NCBI GenBank assembly: GCA_963728295.1
Contig: CAVSKB010000006.1
Coordinates: 372,001-436,000, forward strand
Direction of reading: 5' to 3'
Origin: DATJKD01 sp963728295
Lineage (GTDB): Bacteria; Pseudomonadota; Gammaproteobacteria; Steroidobacterales; Steroidobacteraceae
DNA: 64,000 nt
The stretch's first letter is position 1. Each line of letters opens with the position of its first letter. The notes beneath the pieces were generated by a model. That model was not told where the DNA came from, searched no databases, and was given only the letters and a program-made list of their open reading frames with translations. Shown here in pieces: positions 18,378 through 28,134 of this stretch. The translations under genes were made by a program, and so were the position numbers.

Positions 18378-19814
18378 CTACTGCGCGAACAACCACTCGA
18401 TGAGCGACGCCTGCACCGCCTCCCCCGGGCCGTGCTCGACCCCGGGGTGGTTGAGCATGATCACGGCGACATAAGTGCGGCCCGACGCGGCGTTGACGTA
18501 GCCGGCGAGTGCGCTCACGTCGTCGAGATTCCCTGTCTTCATGCGCAGCCGGCCCTGGAGCTGCGGAGAGCGGAATCGCCGCTTCAGCGTCCCGTCCGTG
18601 GCGGACAGCGGCAGCGAAGCGGCGAATTCCGGCATGTACTGGCTCTGGTGCGCGGCCAGCAGTACATCGGCCAGCCCCGCCGCCGTGATGCGCTCGTTGC
18701 GGGACAGACCCGAGCCATTGTCGAGCACGAGCCCGGGAATGGAGATGCCCTTGGTCGCGAGCCAGTCGAGCACGGCGGCCTGGCCGCCGAAGGCGGTTGC
18801 CGGCCGGCCGGATTTCTCGGCGGCGATCGTGAGCAGCAGCGTACGCGCCATGACGTTGCTCGAGTGCTTGTTGACGAGCCGGATGACCTCGGCGAGCGTC
18901 AGCGACTCGAAGCTGTAGAGAAGGCGGGCGTCGGCGGGCACCGTGCCCTGCTTCATGCCGCCGTCGAGCGTGCCGCCGCTCTCGCGCCACAGCGTCTTGA
19001 ACGTCCCGAACGCGAACTCAGGCGCGCGCATCACCGCGCGTGTGAGCGACAGCGGCCCGCAGCCGTCGGCATAACGGCCGGCGAGCGAGATGCGGCTGCC
19101 GCTCGCGCCGTCCGGCATCGCGACCACCACGCCGCCCGAGCGGCGACGACAGGCGCCCTTGTAGAACTGCACGTCGTTGTCGATGACGAGGTTCGCAGGC
19201 GTCGGCTGCGTCGTGGCGCGCACGCGGCGGGCAACGGGATCCGGCAGCACGCTGAGCGCGATGGTCTGGAAGTTCACCAGCAGCGCGTCCGGCAGGACGT
19301 TGTAGGTGCGGAACGGCCGGTTGTCGAACGTGCCGCGATCCTCGCCCTGCGGGGCGAACAGCGTGTTGTCGATTGCGACGTCGCCCGCAATGCGCTCGAT
19401 GCCGGTCTGGCGCAGCCCGTTGACGAACGACCACCACCGCTCGCTGATCATGAACGGATCGCCGCCGCCCACGAGCCAGAGATCCCCCTCGAGAACCTGC
19501 CCGGAGACGGGCGCCGTCGTATACGCGCGGGTCCGCCAGGTGTACGCCGGGCCGAGCAGCTCCAGCGCCGCATAGGTCGTGAGCACCTTCATCGTCGAGG
19601 CCGGATTGCGCGGCACCTCGGAGTTGAAGCTGACGATCGGCTCGTCGCGATCGACCTCGCGCACGTAGACGCTCAGGCTCGTGGACGGTATCCGGCCACG
19701 GGTCAGGGCTTTCGTGACGTCCGCGGGCAGGTAATCGCGATCCCGCGGCAGCGCCGTCGGGGAGATCGCCAGGAGAAGTGCAATGGCGGCGGCTGCGCGT
19801 GCTTGTGTCCGCAT
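18378..19814 (-). CDS. dacB: D-alanyl-D-alanine carboxypeptidase/endopeptidase (PBP4, peptidase S13)
   Basis: 478 residues from MRTQARAAAAIALLL, an export signal. The S13 active-site motifs are present: SxxK in NPASTMKVLTT (Ser73), SxN in NKHSSNVMART, and KTG in RLRMKTGNLDD. Between the first two lies the long insertion that separates PBP4 enzymes from other penicillin-binding proteins (GDLWLVGGGDPFM, IAGDVAIDNTLFAP). It trims or cross-cleaves peptidoglycan in the periplasm. Intact. It is divergent from the DUF502 gene across a 148-bp gap that holds palindromic repeats. Confidence 0.92.
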   Translation of the reverse strand: MRTQARAAAAIALLLAISPTALPRDRDYLPADVTKALTRGRIPSTSLSVYVREVDRDEPIVSFNSEVPRNPASTMKVLTTYAALELLGPAYTWRTRAYTTAPVSGQVLEGDLWLVGGGDPFMISERWWSFVNGLRQTGIERIAGDVAIDNTLFAPQGEDRGTFDNRPFRTYNVLPDALLVNFQTIALSVLPDPVARRVRATTQPTPANLVIDNDVQFYKGACRRRSGGVVVAMPDGASGSRISLAGRYADGCGPLSLTRAVMRAPEFAFGTFKTLWRESGGTLDGGMKQGTVPADARLLYSFESLTLAEVIRLVNKHSSNVMARTLLLTIAAEKSGRPATAFGGQAAVLDWLATKGISIPGLVLDNGSGLSRNERITAAGLADVLLAAHQSQYMPEFAASLPLSATDGTLKRRFRSPQLQGRLRMKTGNLDDVSALAGYVNAASGRTYVAVIMLNHPGVEHGPGEAVQASLIEWLFAQ

Positions 19815-19873
19815 TTCCCTGCGTCGAGGATCCGGGGACGTCGAAGCGCGGGATGATACGTGATTGGAAAACA

Positions 19874-19960
19874 TTGGCTCGGAGCCCATTTATCGCGGAT
19901 ATTCAGCTCTGAGCCGATTGACTGGGAATATTCAGCTCCGAGCCAAATTATCGGGTGCGC
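19874..19960. repeat. Three tandem copies of a 29-bp unit with palindromic core
   Basis: Cores TTGGCTCGGAGCCCA (19874), TCAGCTCTGAGCCGA (19903) and TCAGCTCCGAGCCAA (19932) recur at exactly 29-bp spacing. Each core is an imperfect palindrome followed by an A/T-rich arm (ATT-TATCG / ATTGACTGGGAATAT). They occupy the region between the divergent dacB and DUF502 starts. Related palindromes occur at 55071-55113. A REP-like dispersed element or a multi-site operator are both possible. Confidence 0.7.
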
Positions 19961-19962
19961 TG

Positions 19963-20550
19963 ATGCGGAGAATCTGGAACACGGTGCTCAAAGGGCTGGT
20001 GGCGATCCTGCCGATCGGCCTGACGCTGTACATCGTCTACTGGCTGGCAGTTGCGGCGGAGCGGCTCGTCTCGCGCCTGATCAAGCTCGTACTGCCCGAC
20101 CAGTACTACTGGCCGGGGCTCGGACTCATCGCGGGCCTGTCGCTCCTGTACGTGGTCGGGCTCGCGGTCAACGCCTATGTGGTGCGACGCGTGCTGCGCC
20201 TCGGCGACGATGTGCTCGCGCGCATTCCGGTGGTCAAGACGATCTATGTCGCGACCCGCGACTTCATGCGCTTCCTGCCGAGCTCCGGCAAGGGCAGCGA
20301 CCTCAAGCGCGTCGTGCTGGTGCCCTTCGGTCCTGGCAAGCTGATCGGCTTCGTCACTTCGGAGAGCGGAAGCCTGCTCGGAGACGCACATGCGCAGGAA
20401 GGCACCGTCGCGGTCTACCTGCCGATGAGCTACATGGTGGGCGGCTACACGGTGTTCGTGCCGCGCGAGGCGCTCGAGCCGACCTCGCTCAGCGTCGAGG
20501 CCGGGATGCGCCTCGCGCTGATGGGCGGCGTTCAGAGCGAGCGTCGCTGA
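19963..20550 (+). CDS. DUF502 family membrane protein
   Basis: 195 residues from MRRIWNTVLKGLVAILPIG. DUF502 proteins have two N-terminal membrane helices (LVAILPIGLTLYIVYWLAV and WPGLGLIAGLSLLYVVGLAV) and a cytoplasmic beta domain. Family hallmarks RIPVVKTIYVATRDFM, VLVPFGPGKLIGFVTSE and VAVYLPMSYMVGGYTVFVPR are present. Biochemical role unknown; the family is widespread in proteobacteria and plants. The frame is open upstream to 19864, but that part is the repeat array and has no start signal. Confidence 0.9.
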   Translation: MRRIWNTVLKGLVAILPIGLTLYIVYWLAVAAERLVSRLIKLVLPDQYYWPGLGLIAGLSLLYVVGLAVNAYVVRRVLRLGDDVLARIPVVKTIYVATRDFMRFLPSSGKGSDLKRVVLVPFGPGKLIGFVTSESGSLLGDAHAQEGTVAVYLPMSYMVGGYTVFVPREALEPTSLSVEAGMRLALMGGVQSERR

Positions 20551-20554
20551 GAGC

Positions 20555-20911
20555 CTATCGGTCGGTCTTGCGACGGCCGCGCTTCGGACCGCCGCGCTTG
20601 TCGTTGCCTTCGTAACCGTCGACCGAAACGCCCAGCTCGCTCGCGCGACGCGCGCCTTTACGCCGATCGTCGTGGTGATCGTACCGGCAGGCGCATGCCT
20701 CCTGGTCGCAGGCCTTGAGCGGCAACACCGGCGCGTCGCGCGACAGGAACCGCTGTCGGAGGAGTCGCGCGGCGGCCGCGCAAGGCTGCGAACCCGGGAC
20801 GATGCTCACCGCGTGCCACGGCCGAAGAGGCCGCTTCGGCGTCAGTGGCTGGGGCTCGGCGGGTGGGGTACTGCCGAGCAGGTCCTTCGCGCGTTTCAAA
20901 ACGCCCGCCAT
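20555..20911 (-). CDS. Small cytoplasmic Cys-rich HHDDRR protein, paralogue of next gene
   Basis: 118 residues, not assigned to a named family. Middle block: PWHAVSIVPGSQPCAAA, then RFLSRDAPVLPLKAC, CACRYDHHDDRRKGARR and a basic end with GGPKRGRRKTDR. Cysteines in a C-x4-C-x-C arrangement beside HHDD suggest a metal site, probably zinc (inference). It aligns along its length with the protein encoded at 20980-21339, so the pair arose by tandem duplication. No signal peptide or membrane helix. Confidence 0.7.
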   Translation of the reverse strand: MAGVLKRAKDLLGSTPPAEPQPLTPKRPLRPWHAVSIVPGSQPCAAAARLLRQRFLSRDAPVLPLKACDQEACACRYDHHDDRRKGARRASELGVSVDGYEGNDKRGGPKRGRRKTDR

Positions 20912-20979
20912 GGTCGATGAAATAGACGATTCATCGCAGGGGGTCTGTGCGCCAGATCACGAACGCGACGGACGCGACA

Positions 20980-21339
20980 TCAGTCGCGGATCCGGCGTCC
21001 GGTGCTTGACCGGGTTCGTCTTTCCGGACCCATATAAGGCGGCGCGGGCAGCGTGTGCCCGTGGTCGGATATGCGTCGTGCCTGGGCGCGACGATCGTCG
21101 TGATGCTCGTATCGACAACGGCAATCCGGGTTGCTGCAGCCTGCAAGGGGCAGTCGAGGTGCCTCTGGAGAGAGGTATCGCTGGCCTGCGAAGGCCTTCG
21201 CGGCGTCGCAGGCGTGCGGCCCGACGGCGATCGAGACGGCGTGAAACGGATTGACGATACGCGCGCGCTCAGTCAGCACCGGGGTGGCGACTTCCCTGCG
21301 ACCGAACCTCGCGAAGAGGCCCTTCACCTCGTTCACCAT
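20980..21339 (-). CDS. Small cytoplasmic Cys-rich HHDDRR protein, paralogue of previous gene
   Basis: 119 residues with the same layout as its neighbour: NPFHAVSIAVGPHACDAA, RYLSPEAPRLPLAGC, CRCRYEHHDDRRAQARR, then a proline/glycine linker and MGPERRTRSSTGRR. The shared invariant elements are HAVSI, G-x-x-x-C-x-A-A, LS-x-(D/E)-AP-x-LPL, C-x4-C-x-C-RY-(D/E)-HHDDRR and a terminal G-P-x-RR. CAGGGGAA precedes its ATG. The two genes are 68 bp apart and likely cotranscribed. Function unknown; a metal-binding adaptor is a guess. Confidence 0.72.
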   Translation of the reverse strand: MVNEVKGLFARFGRREVATPVLTERARIVNPFHAVSIAVGPHACDAAKAFAGQRYLSPEAPRLPLAGCSNPDCRCRYEHHDDRRAQARRISDHGHTLPAPPYMGPERRTRSSTGRRIRD

Positions 21340-21494
21340 GGGGTTCCCCTGAGTTTTGGCGGCAGCTCCGGGTTAAAGCGTATGCCCGGCGCGAGACGGA
21401 CTCAACAGCAGACCGCCGCGAGGCCACCCTAAACTTGCCGAACACACTCGGCAGGACCGAAACTGCCCGTCCGACCGGTACTTAAGGGACCCGA

Positions 21495-23591
<2,097 letters not shown>

Positions 23592-23684
23592 GCCCCCGGC
23601 AGAGCGTCATCCGCGGGTTGCAGCCGGCCCGCCACCGTGTTCTGCTTGACTCGTCCATGGACGGTGCTGCGACCTCGTAAGCAA

Positions 23685-25385
23685 ATGACCTTCGTGCCCA
23701 AGGGCGACCGGATCAGACGGCGAAGCGTCACGTCTGGCGCATTGGTGGGTGCCTGCGCCTGGATGTTGGTGCAAGCCGCACCTGCACCGGTCGAGACGCC
23801 TCCCGCGGAGCCCGCCCCGCCTTTACCCGAGTCCACGGCTACCTCACCGGCGGCGCCTGCACCCGCGGCCGATGACCACGAGATCACGCCCGCGGAGACC
23901 GAAGCCGCGCGGGACGGACCGGCCGCACCGGCGGCGGATGCGCCGGTGGCGCCGGCGGGTGCTGCGACGTCGCCCGCCGATGCTGTGGTATCGCCGGCAG
24001 ACGCGGCTGTGGCATCACCGGCAGACGCGGCTGTGGTATCGCCGGCATCGCGCAGCGACGCGTACGCCGAGTTCCGCCGACTCTTCGACGAGCGCCAGTA
24101 CGAGCAGGCACTCGTGCCGGCGCGCCAGGTCGTAACGCTCACCGAGCAGGAAGGAACCGGCGACGAGCTGCAGGTCGCGCTGATGAATCTTGCCGCGACG
24201 CAGAGTCTCGCGGCGGATCACAGCGGAGCCGAAGCAAGCTACCTGCGGGTGATCGAGCTCATCGAGGCGGCCGGCACGCGGTCGGGCGCGAGGCTCGCGC
24301 GTGCAAACGCCGGCCTCGCGGTCGTCTATCACGACTCAGGGCGTCATGAACTCGCGGTGGCGCGCTTCGAAAGCGCGCTTGCGCTCGCGCGCCGAAACGC
24401 GGGACTGTTCGACGAGTCGCAGCTGCCCCTGATCGACAAGTTCACCGATTCGCTGACATCGATGCAGAAGCTCGAGCGGGCGCACGAGGCACAGCGTTAC
24501 GGCGTGCGGATCGTCGAGCGCAAGTACGGTCCAACCTCGCCCGAGATCGTGCCACGGCTCGAGACGATCGCGCGCTGGTATACGCGCGTCGGCGCGTACG
24601 ACGCTGCGCGTATCACGCTGCGGCGCGCGATCACCATCGTGGAGCGCGGAGAGGGCGAGAACTCGGAGGCGTTGATCGGTCCGTTGACCGCACTGGCCGA
24701 GAACTATCGCCGGCCGCTGCTCAATCCGGCGGAGCGCGGATACGAATCGGATTCCAATCCCAATCCCAATGACGCCTTCAACACGATACCCGGCGCGGCG
24801 GACGGATCCACCTGGCGCATGCCGAGCGCACTTGCGGCCGAGGGCGAGCGGGCGCTCGAGCGCGCGCTTGCGATCGCTGAGGGCCAGCCCACGCCCTCGC
24901 CCGCGCGCATCGCCGACGTGCGCACGCAGCTCGGCGACTGGTACCAGACCCGGCTGCAGCACGATAAAGCGCTGCCGCACTATCTTGCGGCGTGGACCGC
25001 CGCGCGTCAGGTAAAGACCGGGGATGCGACGCTCGCGGACGCGCTCTTCGCGCGACCGGTGCTGCTTCACTACGTCCGGCCCTCGGAGTGGGATCGTTAC
25101 GAGCGGCGGCCGCCCGACCAGGTCTCGCCGCATACGGTACAAGTGGAGCTGACCGTCACTGCAGAAGGCCGTGTGCGCGACGCCGAGGTGGTCGCAAACG
25201 ACGGCAGCGATCACATGGCCGAGGCGGCGCTGGACGCCGCAGAGACGGCCCGTTATCGCCCGCGCCTCTCCGAAGGGAAACCGCTCGAGACGTCGGACGT
25301 CAAGTTCGCCCAGACGTACTTCGAACCCATACCGGTGACGACGCCTGAATCCCCCGGCGGCCCCGGGCAGGCCGGGGGTCCCTAG
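23685..25385 (+). CDS. Exported TPR protein with TonB-like C-terminal domain
   Basis: About 566 residues from the ATG at 23685. An N-terminal signal or anchor (VTSGALVGACAWMLVQAAP) is followed by a Pro/Ala-rich linker of about 110 residues, typical of TonB spacers. Then TPR-like helices (AYAEFRRLFDERQYEQALVP, LQVALMNLAATQSLAADHSG, ARANAGLAVVYHDSGRHELA). The last 90 residues (TVQVELTVTAEGRVRDAEVV, MAEAALDAAETARYRPRL) match the TonB C-terminal fold, which contacts outer-membrane partners. ExbB/ExbD are not adjacent; the MotA/TolQ gene at 29.5 kb is a possible energiser but belongs to another cluster. Starts earlier in frame (23637) lack support. Confidence 0.72.
   Translation: MTFVPKGDRIRRRSVTSGALVGACAWMLVQAAPAPVETPPAEPAPPLPESTATSPAAPAPAADDHEITPAETEAARDGPAAPAADAPVAPAGAATSPADAVVSPADAAVASPADAAVVSPASRSDAYAEFRRLFDERQYEQALVPARQVVTLTEQEGTGDELQVALMNLAATQSLAADHSGAEASYLRVIELIEAAGTRSGARLARANAGLAVVYHDSGRHELAVARFESALALARRNAGLFDESQLPLIDKFTDSLTSMQKLERAHEAQRYGVRIVERKYGPTSPEIVPRLETIARWYTRVGAYDAARITLRRAITIVERGEGENSEALIGPLTALAENYRRPLLNPAERGYESDSNPNPNDAFNTIPGAADGSTWRMPSALAAEGERALERALAIAEGQPTPSPARIADVRTQLGDWYQTRLQHDKALPHYLAAWTAARQVKTGDATLADALFARPVLLHYVRPSEWDRYERRPPDQVSPHTVQVELTVTAEGRVRDAEVVANDGSDHMAEAALDAAETARYRPRLSEGKPLETSDVKFAQTYFEPIPVTTPESPGGPGQAGGP
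23976..24047 (+). repeat. Three 24-bp in-frame tandem repeats in the Pro/Ala linker
   Basis: Units at 23976, 24000 and 24024 each encode ADAAVVSP or ADAAVASP type octapeptides. The last two differ at only two bases, suggesting recent slippage expansion of the linker. Confidence 0.65.
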
Positions 25386-25404
25386 CGGCGCGGCGCAGGC
25401 ACCG

Positions 25405-26047
25405 CTACGGCAACAAGGGCGTGACTTCGGCCGGCGCCGTCGTGCCACCGGCGGGGAGCAGGCCGCGCGCAATCGCCGCGTCCTTGAATTCCGCGGCGAG
25501 CTTCGCACCCGCGTCGCGCATCGCGAGGCCGGTAGCCTCCCCCAGCGGCTCGCTGCTCGAACCCGGCAGCGTAGGTGCCGCGACGCTCCCGTAGCCGGTG
25601 AAGGTCCAGGATTCGAACATCTTGCCAGCCCGGTCGTAGCCGTTGATCCGGTACTTGACGCTTACGGCAAAGATACGCGCGCCGGCATCGCGCGGCGTGA
25701 CGAAGGAATAGTCCTCGAGGATCGGCTCAAGCACACCGCGTATCTCCGGGTCCGTGCGCGCCGCCCGCATCGGTCGCGGTGACCGGGACCGTTCGCGTGA
25801 ACATCGCGCCCATCAGCCGCTCGAAGCCATCGGACTGCGCTTTGCCCAGCACGACCTCGTACTTGGCGCCGTCGCGCTCCTCCGAGTGCACGGCCGTGCG
25901 GAACTCGGGTGACATGTAGATGCCGACCACGGCGGGGATCCGCACGACCAGCGGCGGCGGAAGATTGAGCGTGGGCTCGAACCGCGTCGTCATGCATCCG
26001 GCGGCCAGCGCAAGCGTCACGGCAATGCACCCGTGGAATGTCCTCAT
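25405..26047 (-). CDS. Lipoprotein of the kinase/FHA/VWA cluster, one frameshift
   Basis: About 213 residues after repair. Starts MRTFHGCIAVTLALAAGC, a clear lipobox with Cys18. Mature part: RFEPTLNLPPPLVVRIPAVV, YMSPEFRTAVHSEERDGAKY, RLMGAMFTRTVPV; then after a frame change near 25770 EIRGVLEPILEDYSF, AVSVKYRINGYDRAGKMFES and MRDAGAKLAAEFKDAAIARG. This resembles LptE/OprI-sized periplasmic lipoproteins that assemble in the outer membrane, but no family is recognised. Last gene of the minus-strand cluster, overlapping the upstream VWA gene stop by 4 bp (26044-26047, ATGA), so translationally coupled. Confidence 0.68.
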
Positions 26048-27042
26048 GACTTGTCGATCCCCACGAACGTGCCGCCGTTGCGCTGGCATAGGATGCGCAT
26101 CAGCGTCGCGAATCGCACGCTTGTGTACTGCGGCGCATCCGGTCGCACCGGGAAGCCGATCGCGTGGATGCGCACACGGCGCTGCCCGGTCTTGTCCTCA
26201 CGATTGATCATGTCCACCGTCTTCACCACCGAATCGATCGAGCTGCCAGTGAACTCGTCGCCGAACACGTAGAGGCTGATCTTCTTCTCCTGCGAATAAT
26301 ACGTGCGTATCGCCTCGACGATACCCTCCACCGGGCTCGAATTGCTGAATGGGGTCCAGGTCCGCAGCCGATCGACCACGGCCTTGCGCTGCACCGGCGT
26401 GTCCGGCAGCCACTTGCCGCGGTAGCTCGGGAACATGTAGCCGCCCTCGTCGCTCATCACCTGGAATCCCTTGACCTTCGGGTAGATGTTGAGCGTCTCC
26501 TCGATCTTTTTGAGCAGCGTCGGCCAGACGTAATTGAACATGCTGCCCGAGGTGTCGATGATGAAGACGATGTACTCGCTGTCGACCGGTATGCCGCCGA
26601 TCGCATCCGTGCTCGGGCGCCGGTACTGCGAGCCGAGCAGGCGCTTCATCTCGTCCGTCAGCTCCTGCTGTGCGGACACGAGCTGACCCGCGAGCTTGTT
26701 CTGGATTTCGGACTCCTGTTCGGACGACTGGAACTTGCCGCGGAGCGCGCTCAAGTCACCCCGCAGCCGCGCGATCTTGCGCTGCTCATCGGTGAGCTCG
26801 CCCCGACTCGCGGCGAGCTCGCGGAGCAGCACCTCGCTGGTGCCGCGGATTTCCTCGCGCTCCTCCTGCAGCTTCGCAACCCGGCCCTCCAGCTCCACAC
26901 GTGCCTTCTCCTGCGCCTGCAGGTTCCCCGAACTTGCTGAGCATGAAGAGCAGGATAACGGCGCCGAAGGCACAGCAGATCGTGTCGAGGAACGACATGC
27001 GTGAAGACGTCGAAATCGCCGGCTGCGAAGTTCCCGTCTCAT
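26044..27042 (-). CDS. Membrane-anchored VWA protein B with TolR-like N-terminal helix, frameshifted
   Basis: About 330 residues. It starts at the ATG at 27042, overlapping the previous stop as ATGA. The N-terminal region reads FDVFT then MSFLDTICCAFGAVILLFML in shifted frames (changes near 27015, 27003 and 26938). A coiled-coil of about 90 residues follows (ARVELEGRVAKLQEEREEIR, SSEQESEIQNKLAGQ), then a VWA domain with MIDAS FIIDTSGSMFN, YGR-type SYRGKWLPDTPVQRK and ISLYVFGDEFTGSS. The helix has an Asp in the position used for proton translocation in TolR/ExbD/MotB, which suggests pairing with the MotA/TolQ subunit two genes upstream (inference). The VWA domain would lie in the periplasm. 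Confidence 0.75.
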   Translation of the reverse strand: MRRELRSRRFRRLHACRSSTRSAVPSAPLSCSSCSASSGNLQAQEKARVELEGRVAKLQEEREEIRGTSEVLLRELAASRGELTDEQRKIARLRGDLSALRGKFQSSEQESEIQNKLAGQLVSAQQELTDEMKRLLGSQYRRPSTDAIGGIPVDSEYIVFIIDTSGSMFNYVWPTLLKKIEETLNIYPKVKGFQVMSDEGGYMFPSYRGKWLPDTPVQRKAVVDRLRTWTPFSNSSPVEGIVEAIRTYYSQEKKISLYVFGDEFTGSSIDSVVKTVDMINREDKTGQRRVRIHAIGFPVRPDAPQYTSVRFATLMRILCQRNGGTFVGIDKS

Positions 27043-28134
27043 GGCCAGTCCCGCGCCGGGCTGAGGAAGATCCCGCCCGTTTTCCGAGTGAGCGCCCAGT
27101 AAGCGGTCGGCGCCATCGGGTCGCCTTCCATCGGCAGAAGGATCACGCTCACCGGAATGCGCGCGGGCATCCGCGCGAGCGCACGCTCGAACAACTTGAG
27201 CCGCTGGTCGCCGTCGACCGTCTTGCGGACCGTGGGCGGAGTTGCGCCCTGCGTCGGCAGGCCATCGGTCACGATGATCACGCTGTCTGGTTGCGGAGAC
27301 AGCTGGCCGATGACGGCGAAGGCGTTCTCGAGGCTCGTGCCGTCCTGCGGCACGACCTTGCGCAGCTCGCTGATCGCTCCGTTGAGCGCAGCCGGGTCGC
27401 TGGCATCGAGCCACTTGCCGGCGCTGCCCGGCACCAGCGGCTTCGCCTGGGTGTTGAAGCCGTAGATCTGGAACTTCGACTTCGGCGGCAGCTGCGCCGT
27501 GATCCAGTCGACGGTCGCGATCGTGCGCCGCCACTTCTCCGCCGAGCGGCGGCGCGACTCGGGCATGTTGCGGAGCCGGATCACGTTGACCACGGTCTCG
27601 TCCATCATGCTCGCGGAGACGTCGACGAGCACCAGGATCCGGTCGCCCTTGACGCTGAGCCCGATGAGGTACTTGCGGTCGCCCGTGCCCTCGAAAGCCT
27701 TTACGCGGTCGCCGGACCGGCCCTCCGCCATCGTGCCGCCCTCGAGCCGGCGGCGTCCCTCGTCGAGGGACTTCAGGTCCTGCTTGAGCTGCTCGATCTC
27801 GTCCTTCCGCGACAGAGTTTCCTTGTCCGCAAGCGCGAGCTGCTCCTTGAGCCGCTCCATCTCCTCCATGATGCGCGCCGCCGCGTCCGAGGCGGGCGTC
27901 TTCTCCTGCGGTCTCGTCGAGCGAATTGCGCAGCACCACCAGGTCCTTGTAGCCCTCGAGCACTTCCTCCTCGAGGAGGTCGACTTCCGCCCGCAGCTCG
28001 GAGGTGTCCTTCTGGAAGGACCGGGCGCCCGCCGCGTTGATGATCATGTAGATCAGCACGATCGCGCCGAACGCGCAGCAGATCGTGTCCAGGAAGGACA
28101 TGGTGAAAACGTCAAACTTGCGGCGGCGTGGCAT
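27039..28134 (-). CDS. Membrane-anchored VWA protein A with TolR-like N-terminal helix, one frameshift
   Basis: About 365 residues. MPRRRKFDVFTMSFLDTICC then AFGAIVLIYMI gives one N-terminal helix with the same FDVFTMSFLDTICCAFGA block as protein B. A coiled-coil follows (SELRAEVDLLEEEVLEG, MEEMERLKEQLALADKETLS). The frame changes near 27912, joining SLDETA to QEKTPASDAAARIM. The VWA domain has the MIDAS loop LVLVDVSASMMDE, Thr in PQDGTSLENAF and Asp in VIIVTDGLPTQG, so metal binding should be intact. It overlaps the FHA gene by 23 bp upstream and VWA B by 4 bp downstream. Likely a proton-channel partner carrying a metal-dependent adhesion domain. Confidence 0.78.

Noticed and set aside
19874..19946. 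Short CRISPR-like array (three palindromic repeats)
   Set aside because: The whole 29-bp unit repeats with no unrelated spacers, only three degenerate copies, and no cas gene in the window.
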